Source of the DNA: Mycobacterium sp. MFM001
GTDB lineage: Bacteria > Actinomycetota > Actinomycetes > Mycobacteriales > Mycobacteriaceae
Direction of reading: 5' to 3'
Length of the DNA: 64,000 nucleotides
Assembly: GCF_003402475.1 (NCBI RefSeq)
Contig: NZ_BFAB01000013.1
Span: forward strand, 1-64,000
The notes below the pieces were generated by a model that saw only the letters and a list, made by a program, of their open reading frames with translations, searched no databases and was not told the origin of the DNA. Shown piece after piece: positions 42,749-49,347 of this stretch (the stretch's first letter is position 1; each line of letters opens with the position of its first letter). Made by a program: the position numbers and the translations under genes.

Positions 42749-43936
42749 ATGGATTTCTCACGAGTCGAGCTGTCCGACGAGGACAAAGCGTTCCTCGACG
42801 AAGCGCGCGCGTTTCTGGCCACCCATGTGACCGAAGAGGTCAAGCGGCGCGATCGCGAGACCGGCGACAACTTCGACGAAGGCGTGCACCTGGCACTGGG
42901 CGCCGCCGGCTACTTGGAAGCGGAGTGGAAGCCGGAATCCGACGGCGGGTTTTCCCGGGTGCGCCGTCGCATTTGGGAGTTGGAGAAGCGCCGCGCACAC
43001 GTGCCGTGGGTGACGTGGGGGACCACCGCGATGGTGGCGCGGTCGGTGGCGAAATTCGGCTCGAAGGAATTGCAGGACGAGGTGCTGCCGGGCGTCTTCA
43101 GCGGGCACGTCCGGCTGTGCCTGGGCTACACCGAACCCGAGGGCGGCTCGGACGTGGCCACCTGCAAGACGCGCGCGGTGCGCGACGGCGACGGCTGGAT
43201 CATCAGCGGCTCCAAGATGTTCACCACCGGAGCCCACAACTGTCAATATGTTTTCCTGATCACCAACACCGATCCGGACGCGTCGAAGCACCAGAGCCTG
43301 ACGATGTTTCTGGTTCCGCTGAATTCACCCGGCATCGAAATCCAGGGCATCCGAACGATCGACGGCGACCGCACCAACATCGTGTACTACAGCGACGTCC
43401 GCGTCGACGACAGGTACCGACTGGGCGAGGTCAACCAAGGTTGGACCGTGTTGCGTGAGCCGCTCAACGTCGAACACGGCGCGGTCGCGGCCGCGCCCGA
43501 CGGGCTGCAGGACCCCTCGATCATGATGCACCAGGCCGGGTTCATGGCCGAGGCGGTGGACAAAGCTGCCAAGCGGGCGGGCCGCGGCCTGATTGAGGAC
43601 GGCGCGGTCGCATATCGCTTGGGCCGCAGCGTCACTCGGATGGAAGCCGCGCTATCCACGCCGAGCATCTTCGGTCGGGTCGCGCTTGCTCAGACCATGC
43701 GCGACATCTCGCCGGACTTGATGGACATCCAGGGCGCCGCGTCGGCTCTGCCGCTAGGCACCGACGGCGCCACCGACGACGGCGCCTCCGAATACGTCTA
43801 CCGGTTTGCTCCGTTGGTCGGAATCTACGGCGGCACACTGGAAGTATTCCGCAACATGATCGCCCAGTACGTCTTGGGCCTGGGCAAGCAGCTACCGCGA
43901 GCAGACGCAAAGTCCCCTATTTCCCATGGAAATTAG
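42749..43936 (+). CDS. Acyl-CoA dehydrogenase, catalytic-type subunit
   Basis: The 395-residue protein has LGYTEPEGGSDVATCKTRAV, WIISGSKMFTTGAH and the C-terminal YGGTLEVFRNMIAQYVLGLG with a Glu near the flavin site. The ATG at 42749 follows AGGAGCAA. With the preceding gene it should form a heteromeric flavoprotein oxidising a bulky acyl-CoA. The last 12 codons lie inside a large hairpin that ends transcription, so terminator and coding sequence overlap. Confidence 0.88.
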   Translation: MDFSRVELSDEDKAFLDEARAFLATHVTEEVKRRDRETGDNFDEGVHLALGAAGYLEAEWKPESDGGFSRVRRRIWELEKRRAHVPWVTWGTTAMVARSVAKFGSKELQDEVLPGVFSGHVRLCLGYTEPEGGSDVATCKTRAVRDGDGWIISGSKMFTTGAHNCQYVFLITNTDPDASKHQSLTMFLVPLNSPGIEIQGIRTIDGDRTNIVYYSDVRVDDRYRLGEVNQGWTVLREPLNVEHGAVAAAPDGLQDPSIMMHQAGFMAEAVDKAAKRAGRGLIEDGAVAYRLGRSVTRMEAALSTPSIFGRVALAQTMRDISPDLMDIQGAASALPLGTDGATDDGASEYVYRFAPLVGIYGGTLEVFRNMIAQYVLGLGKQLPRADAKSPISHGN

Positions 43937-43954
43937 GGCACTTTGCGTCTGCTC
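43899..43954. terminator. Long hairpin spanning the stop codon, probable bidirectional terminator
   Basis: GAGCAGACGCAAAGT (43899-43913) pairs perfectly with ACTTTGCGTCTGCTC (43940-43954), and the stem continues inward through CCCTA and ATTTCC with one mismatch and one bulge, closing at CCATGG. The TAG of the dehydrogenase gene is in the right arm. The secreted-repeat gene converges from the other side (stop at 44023), so one hairpin can end both transcripts. Confidence 0.7.
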
Positions 43955-44022
43955 GGCCAATGTGAGCCGAGCCCGGCCACGGTGACGCGACCGGGCTCGC
44001 TCACGATCCCGCCGCTAACGAA

Positions 44023-45312
44023 CTACGGCACGAACGGCATCATGTGGTCGGGCATGAAGAACATTTCGTGACCAGTAGGTGCGACGAACGACTCGCCGCC
44101 ACTTGGGGCGACGTTGACGCTCGGGTCGAAGCTGGTGGTCACGATGGTTGTACCGCCAGCCGTCTCCACCGCGTGACTGAAGATGGTGTAGTCAGTCGCG
44201 GTGCCGGTAACTCCGGCTGTGCTTCCGGGGTTGTGCGCGGTCGCCGAGTCGAAGCTGCCGAAGACAACGTAGGCCCCCGGTGATACCGCTTCGTTGTTTG
44301 GCGGGCCGACGGCGGTGACCGGCCCTGTGTTCACGGCCGTCGCCGAACTGGCGTTGGCGTCTGCAATTTGAGCTGTGCCGTTGTTAGCATTTGCGGTATC
44401 GAAGGTGACCGGCTGGGTAGCAGCACCGTCGTTCCCAATGGCCGCGTGACCGCCATGGGTAGCAGTGGCCGAGTTAGCAGTGACCGCCTCACTGCTGGTG
44501 CCAGCGGTGTTACTGTCGATGACACCCGCCGTGCTGCCAGTCCCGCTGGCGTTTGCCGTGTTAAGCGTGACATCGGCAGACCCGCCCAGGTTCCCAATGC
44601 CAGCACCGCCGCCGTTGCTGGCCGTGGCACTGTTGAAATCGACGTTGCCGGTGCCACCCGGTCCGGCGCCGAAGAAGCTGCCGTTCGACACGATCGCCTC
44701 GCCACCGCTGCTGGCCTTTGCGGAGTCGAACTGCACATCGCCGGTCGAGGGGCCAACGCCAACGGCTCCTACCGCCGCCACACTGCCTGTGCCGTTAGCC
44801 GTAGCAACGTCGTGCGAAACGGCGCCGGTTCCGCCGGCGTTTAGAACGTCCGCGGTACCGCCGTTGGATGCGGTTGCGGCATCGTTGGTGACGGTACCGG
44901 TGCCCGGCGTTAGATTTTCGATCGTCGCGTGACCGCCAGTAGTGGCCGTAGCGGTGCTGTTCTGCGCATCACTGATGAGCGCCGAGCTGGGCGTCTGGCT
45001 TGCGCTGCTGTTGCTGGCATAAGCGATGTCGTTCTTGTCAGTGCCGACTGAATCATTGGCAAGCCCGACCTCGGTGTTCGAGGCGGGACCGCTGTAGGTC
45101 GCGAGATCGTTCTGCGTGCCAGACAACGCTTGTGTACCGGCGTCGCTCTGGCCCGGAAGCGGTGCACCGGGGAAGGTGTCGATGACGACCTTTCCGTCAT
45201 ACGAGATGTCGACGTCGGCCCAAGCGGTGCCGGCCGCGGCGATCGGGAGGGCCGCGCCGGCCAGCATGGCGCCGGCAGCCATCTTCACGCGACGGCGTGA
45301 TTTGTTACTCAT
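44023..45312 (-). CDS. Secreted Gly/Ala/Thr/Asn-rich repeat protein, possible beta-solenoid
   Basis: The 429-residue product has a Sec signal peptide ending at GTAWAD near residue 32, and no Cys. Residues about 115-350 contain degenerate units of about 25-35 residues with a shared core (DAATASNGGTADVLNAGG; NSATASNGGGAGIGNLGG; NSATATHGGHAAIGNDGA). Alternating small and branched residues with Asn/Gly turns suggest a beta-helix or solenoid. It ends in a Met/Pro-rich, hydrophobic tail. No family is recognised. It lies downstream of the Esx pair in the same direction and may be exported to the cell surface; an adhesin role is speculation. Confidence 0.65.
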   Translation of the reverse strand: MSNKSRRRVKMAAGAMLAGAALPIAAAGTAWADVDISYDGKVVIDTFPGAPLPGQSDAGTQALSGTQNDLATYSGPASNTEVGLANDSVGTDKNDIAYASNSSASQTPSSALISDAQNSTATATTGGHATIENLTPGTGTVTNDAATASNGGTADVLNAGGTGAVSHDVATANGTGSVAAVGAVGVGPSTGDVQFDSAKASSGGEAIVSNGSFFGAGPGGTGNVDFNSATASNGGGAGIGNLGGSADVTLNTANASGTGSTAGVIDSNTAGTSSEAVTANSATATHGGHAAIGNDGAATQPVTFDTANANNGTAQIADANASSATAVNTGPVTAVGPPNNEAVSPGAYVVFGSFDSATAHNPGSTAGVTGTATDYTIFSHAVETAGGTTIVTTSFDPSVNVAPSGGESFVAPTGHEMFFMPDHMMPFVP

Positions 45313-45407
45313 TGGAATCCCTGTTCTCTCAATGGGTTCGGTGCGGGCGATGGCCCACAGTTACTGTGAAGCACCCCCTTTCGCGGTTCAGGTGGTGACC
45401 TGCGCGG

Positions 45408-45692
45408 CTAGATCCAGCTGGATCCGACCGCGGAGTCGGTGTTGAACATGTTGGAGCCGGCGGTTTGGACCTTGGAGCCGTGCGCGTTGGCCTGCTCGTA
45501 GATCACCTGGAAGTTGCGACCCAGCTCGGTGATGAACTGCTGGCATGCCGTCGAGCCGGCCCCACCCCAAAAGTCCCCGGCGGCAAGGACATCGCGGATG
45601 ATGGCCTGATGCTCGGCCTCCAACGCCATCGCCTGAGCGCGGATCAACGCCCCGTGGGCGTCCACGTCGCCGAACTGGTAATTGATGCTCAT
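45408..45692 (-). CDS. esxN: ESAT-6-like protein, EsxN/Mtb9.9 family
   Basis: The 94-residue WXG100 protein begins MSINYQFGDVDAHGALIRAQ and contains FWGGAGS, the WxG turn, and QVIYEQANAHGSKVQ. This matches the Mtb9.9 group (EsxI, L, N, O, V) almost throughout, of which EsxN belongs to ESX-5. It forms a helical-hairpin heterodimer with the protein encoded directly upstream and is secreted without a signal peptide. Assignment to esxN rather than another family copy is uncertain. Confidence 0.88.
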   Translation of the reverse strand: MSINYQFGDVDAHGALIRAQAMALEAEHQAIIRDVLAAGDFWGGAGSTACQQFITELGRNFQVIYEQANAHGSKVQTAGSNMFNTDSAVGSSWI

Positions 45693-45731
45693 TAGTGTCT
45701 CCTGACGTGAGAGTGTTTGTCCGGCAGCGGG

Positions 45732-46028
45732 TTAGCTGCTGAGGATCTGCTGCGAGGCCTGCTCTTGCGTCTCGTAGTTGTTGGCGTCGCGGATCAGCCC
45801 GTCGCGCACACCGTGCAGCATGTTGACGATGTTGCGAAACGCCTGATTCATCTGGCCCATGGTGTCGTAAGAGCTCATCTGGGCGATGCCGCTCCAGCTG
45901 GCGCCGGCGATGTTTTGCGAGGACGCCCACATCTGCCGGGCCTCGTCTTCCACGGTTTGGGCGTGCACGTCGAAACGTCCTGCCATTGCCCGCATTTGAT
46001 CTGGGTCGGTCATAAAACGTGTAGTCAC
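45732..46028 (-). CDS. esxM: ESAT-6-like protein, EsxM/QILSS family
   Basis: The 98-residue WXG100 protein has ASWSGIAQ at the turn, RDANNYETQEQ carrying the YxxxE type VII secretion signal, and ends in QQILSS, the hallmark of the EsxJ/K/M/P/W group. It should pair with the EsxN-like protein and carry the secretion signal for the dimer. It lies 39 bases upstream of esxN and downstream of the PPE gene. No ESX core component genes are present in the window. Confidence 0.88.
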   Translation of the reverse strand: MTTRFMTDPDQMRAMAGRFDVHAQTVEDEARQMWASSQNIAGASWSGIAQMSSYDTMGQMNQAFRNIVNMLHGVRDGLIRDANNYETQEQASQQILSS

Positions 46029-46105
46029 TTGACTGTCTCCTTACGTGCGTTCATCGAATAACTGGGGTCGCTGTGACCGGATACCAAAGGAATCCCTCCT
46101 TCCCG

Positions 46106-47464
46106 TCACACCTCAGTCAGCGCGTCGACCGGCGCATGCCCGTTGGTCGGCAGGTTCGCATTTCCGTTGGTCGGCAAGTACACGATGGTCGGCCGGTATC
46201 CGGGGACCGGCGCCGCGACTCCGGCGGCTGGGGATTCCGGGGCCCGGGGGTATCCAGCCGCTGGTGGCCGAGCCACCACCCCGGCAAGCCGCGGCCCGTA
46301 TGTGGCAGCGCCTGTACTGCCGCTGCCCGCCGTCGCAGCCCGGGGTAGCCCACCGAAGATCATGGGGACACCTGACCCGCCGCCAAACCCGTTGCCCGGC
46401 ACCCCCATTGGCACACCAACCAGCGGCACGCGGCCCAGCAGAGCCTCCGGAGCCGCCGCCGCGGCCCAACTCTGCGGCACCGACAATGGCCCCATCGACA
46501 GGGCCCGCCCCATCCCCGCCGATACTGCCGGGTTCAGCCCGGAACCCAGTCCGGCCGCCCCGCCCATCCCGGGCAACATCAATTGCAACGGCCGGGCAGC
46601 GCCGGCCGCGCCACCTACGATCGCCGGCGCAGCCACGCCCATCCTCGCCATCTGCGAGAACGCACTCATCATCTGGGTGGGCAGCATCAGGCCGTACACA
46701 ATCGGATACATCAGGAAGAACGCGTTGGCAGGGTTCGAGAACAGGTTCGATAGCAGGGACGACGCTAGCGACGACCCGGTCGTCGACGATGACGCCGCCG
46801 GTGAGGCCAGTGACTGCAGCGCCTGGGTCCCCGCCGCCATCGCCTGGGGGGCCACCGCGATGGTCTGCGCATGATTGGCGACCGCACCCAGGGCGGACCC
46901 GCCGGCCGCGAGGTGCTGGGCGGGCAGCGCGGCCAAATTGGTGTTCGGTGTTGCCGGCGTCCACGGTGTCACGCCCGCGGTGATGGCCGCCGAGGCCGCG
47001 GCGTAGCCGTACATCGCCGCGGCGTCTTGGGCCCACATCTCCATGTAGTGGGCCTCGGTGGCCATGATCGCCGGGGTGTTTTGCCCGAAGAAGTTCGTCG
47101 CCACCAGCGCCATCAACAGCGCCCGGTTAGCGGCGATCACCGGCGGGGGCACCGTCATCGCGAACGCCGCCTCGAACGCCGACGCCGCCAACTGGGCCTG
47201 TCCGGCGGTCTGCGCGGCATGTGCCGCGGTGGTGTGCATCCACGTCACATAGGTGGCGGCCGAGGCCGCCATTGCGATCGACGACGGGCCCAGCCACGGT
47301 CCGCCGGTCAGGCCCACCACCACCGACTGATAGGCGGCAGCCGCCGACTCCAACTCGGCGGCCAGCCCGTGCCAAGCCGCCGCGGCGGCCAGCAGCGGGA
47401 ACGGCCCCGGGCCGGCATAGATTCGCGCGGAGTTGACCTCCGGCATCAACAGCGCCCAGTCCAT
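46106..47464 (-). CDS. PPE family protein, SVP subfamily
   Basis: The 452-residue protein has the PPE N-terminal domain (INSARIYAGPG-like VNSARIYAGPG, AWHGLAAEL) and the SVP motif GPLSVPQSWAAA that marks PPE-SVP proteins. The name motif is MPE instead of PPE. Gly/Ala/Pro-rich linkers follow, and the tail repeats LPTNGNANLPTNGHA. It should be exported through ESX-5 with the PE partner directly upstream and act at the cell envelope or in the host interface. It is in a PE-PPE-EsxM-EsxN order, all on one strand. Confidence 0.88.
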   Translation of the reverse strand: MDWALLMPEVNSARIYAGPGPFPLLAAAAAWHGLAAELESAAAAYQSVVVGLTGGPWLGPSSIAMAASAATYVTWMHTTAAHAAQTAGQAQLAASAFEAAFAMTVPPPVIAANRALLMALVATNFFGQNTPAIMATEAHYMEMWAQDAAAMYGYAAASAAITAGVTPWTPATPNTNLAALPAQHLAAGGSALGAVANHAQTIAVAPQAMAAGTQALQSLASPAASSSTTGSSLASSLLSNLFSNPANAFFLMYPIVYGLMLPTQMMSAFSQMARMGVAAPAIVGGAAGAARPLQLMLPGMGGAAGLGSGLNPAVSAGMGRALSMGPLSVPQSWAAAAAPEALLGRVPLVGVPMGVPGNGFGGGSGVPMIFGGLPRAATAGSGSTGAATYGPRLAGVVARPPAAGYPRAPESPAAGVAAPVPGYRPTIVYLPTNGNANLPTNGHAPVDALTEV

Positions 47465-47479
47465 CGCTGCACCGCGTCT

Positions 47480-47779
47480 TTAACTCATCGCGGCCGCGTT
47501 GGCGGCCTCGGCGACCGCATACGAGCCGGCGCTGGACCCCAGGGTGGTGACAAACATCTGGTGGATCGCAGCGGCCTGCGCGCTCACCGCCTGATACATC
47601 GCCGCGTGCGTGGAAAACACCGCCGCAGTCAGCGCCGACACCTCATCGGCAGCAGCCGGAGCCACCGCCGTGGTCGGGCCCGCCACCGCCGCATTACCTG
47701 CAGCCATCTGCGAACCAACACCCTGCAAATCAAGAGCCGCAACCGTCATCATTTCCGGCTGCGTATTGACAAATGACAT
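47480..47779 (-). CDS. PE family protein
   Basis: The 99-residue protein begins MSFVNTQPEMM with the PE motif and ends with SYAVAEAANAAAMS, which includes the YxxxE secretion signal. It is a bare PE domain without PGRS. It should form the four-helix dimer with the adjacent PPE. Start at 47779 follows GAGGAAG on its strand. It heads the cassette, so the promoter lies in the region that also holds the broken PE gene. Confidence 0.85.
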   Translation of the reverse strand: MSFVNTQPEMMTVAALDLQGVGSQMAAGNAAVAGPTTAVAPAAADEVSALTAAVFSTHAAMYQAVSAQAAAIHQMFVTTLGSSAGSYAVAEAANAAAMS

Positions 47780-47922
47780 GTGCTTCCTCCTCAGAAATCG
47801 GTTCGCTCGGACAGTTTTCGGGAGCGGCGAGCCAAGCCCGGTCGGGGTATGTGCAGCCGGGCTTGGCTCGCCATCGCCAAGGCAGAGGCCTGCGTCCCGA
47901 AGTTCCGGGGGACCCATCCCCG

Positions 47923-48171
47923 GCTTCCCATCAGGTCATGGAGCTGCGCTGCCCTGGCGCACGTCATCCGATACGTGACGGCATGCGCAGAAAATTGCGC
48001 CGCCGTCAACGCCGGCACCTCATCGGCGCCCATCGAAAGGTTTTTTTGCAACCCGGCACTGCTGCTATGCCGTTCAGCAACGGGATAATTTATGTCCTGC
48101 AAATCATTGTTAACTATTGGTAAGTGCGCCGTCGTCGCGGCTACAACTGCCGTATTCCCTCCGTACCCGAA
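47923..48171 (-). pseudogene. Degenerate PE gene remnant
   Basis: In one minus-strand frame, GNTAVVAATTA and then MGADEVPALTAAQFSAHAVT and YRMTCARAAQLHDLMGS align with NAAVAGPTTAV, AAADEVSALTAAVFSTHAAM and YQAVSAQAAAIHQMFVTTLGS of the intact PE downstream. The N-terminal PE motif is gone and the middle is replaced by unrelated sequence. It looks like a decayed tandem duplicate of the PE gene. Confidence 0.6.
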
Positions 48172-48698
48172 AGGCTCGAAACGATCGATATCGCTGACTT
48201 GGTTGTCGTTAACCACAGCTTTTAGCCGGGGTCTCTGTTCCGTCTCGCGCCCCTGGAACGACAAGCCTGCGCCGGTTGGGCGGACTGGATGATTGAGCGT
48301 AGAGCAGTCCTCATCAGTAGCTCTGACCTGCAACTTAGAGCCTGACTCGCCACCTCCAGGAGCATGACTCCGCTGTCGGCGGTGGCCGCTCCTATCGCGG
48401 TTGATTTTGTTGCGAGCCATATCGGCGTCCAATCCGTTCACAGCCCGTGAAGGGCGATGGCGGAATGCTAGAACCTCAAATATAGAAATGTCAATACCGC
48501 TGCGCGACTCCTAGGCGTGAAAGCCAACATTGGATTTATTTAGACTGGCTCATAGCAAAGTTCATAGCAAAATCAATTATTTATACACAATAATGAAGAA
48601 ACTTAACCCTTTTTCGGCTCATTCCATGACGGATCACGTACGCGAACCGTTTCCGCCGATGAACCGTTACCGAACGATTCGTATGAGATGATTAGCCG
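48172..48698. other. AT-rich intergenic stretch with direct repeats
   Basis: No gene is supported here. The part from about 48470 to 48690 is far less GC-rich than the rest of the window. It contains TCATAGCAAA twice (48550-48559 and 48562-48571) and GAACCGTTTCCG / GAACCGTTACCG at 48644-48655 and 48661-48672, 17 bases apart. The latter pair lies just before the MarR gene and may be its operator. Promoters for both the PE cassette and the MarR gene are expected here. Confidence 0.5.
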
Positions 48699-49199
48699 GT
48701 GGCGGCCCCGGCAACAGCCGACTACGCGGAGGGCGTGGGCTTTCTGCTACGCCAACTTGGCTTTTACTCCACCACGGTGTTCGCCGAACAGCTCGCGACG
48801 CTCGATCTCACCGCGGCGCACGCGGGCATCCTGCGGGCGATCGCGGCAGAGACGGGCCGCAGTCAGCATGACCTCAGTGCTTATCTGGGCGTGGTGCCCG
48901 GTCGGTTGGTTGGTTACCTGGACGAGCTCGAGGAGCGTGGATATGTCGAGCGTCGCCGCAACTGCGGTGATCGCCGTCGCAACGCCCTGTACATCACTGC
49001 CGAGGGTAAGAAGCTGATGCGCAGGGTCGTTGGTCTGGCGCGCCAGCATGACAGTCAGCTCACCGCGGGACTTGGCCCGGAAAGTACCGCTGTATTGCGG
49101 GACCTACTCGCGACGGTAGCCCAACACGAGGGCCTTACGCCCCGTGTCCATCCCGGCTACCGCGCTCTGGACAGGTGGATGGCTCAGCCCCGCCGGTGA
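48699..49199 (+). CDS. MarR family regulator (paralogue 1)
   Basis: The 166-residue protein has the MarR winged helix, with SQHDLSAYLGVVPGRLVGYL as recognition region and RRRNCGDRRRNALYIT as wing. It is about two-thirds identical to the MarR protein at 52244-52735 over most of its length. It probably senses a phenolic or redox ligand, as the family does, and may autoregulate through the repeated GAACCGTT sites just upstream. It starts with GTG without a strong ribosome site, so translation may be leaderless. Confidence 0.82.
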   Translation: MAAPATADYAEGVGFLLRQLGFYSTTVFAEQLATLDLTAAHAGILRAIAAETGRSQHDLSAYLGVVPGRLVGYLDELEERGYVERRRNCGDRRRNALYITAEGKKLMRRVVGLARQHDSQLTAGLGPESTAVLRDLLATVAQHEGLTPRVHPGYRALDRWMAQPRR

Positions 49200-49347
49200 T
49201 CCTTACCCGCAAAAAGCTCAATTTAATTGGAATGCTGTCAATTAACGAATTACCCGAATATTGCTGCAGTTCTGGTATTCGGCTAAACCGTGGATGGAGC
49301 CGCAGTAGCGTTTGCGCAGGACCTTGCTCAGGGAGGTTCGGCGTCGG

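Noticed and set aside
45313..45407. CACAG-TTA-CTGTG inverted repeat between the secreted protein and esxN
   Set aside because: The five-base arms are too short to separate from chance and no second copy was seen.
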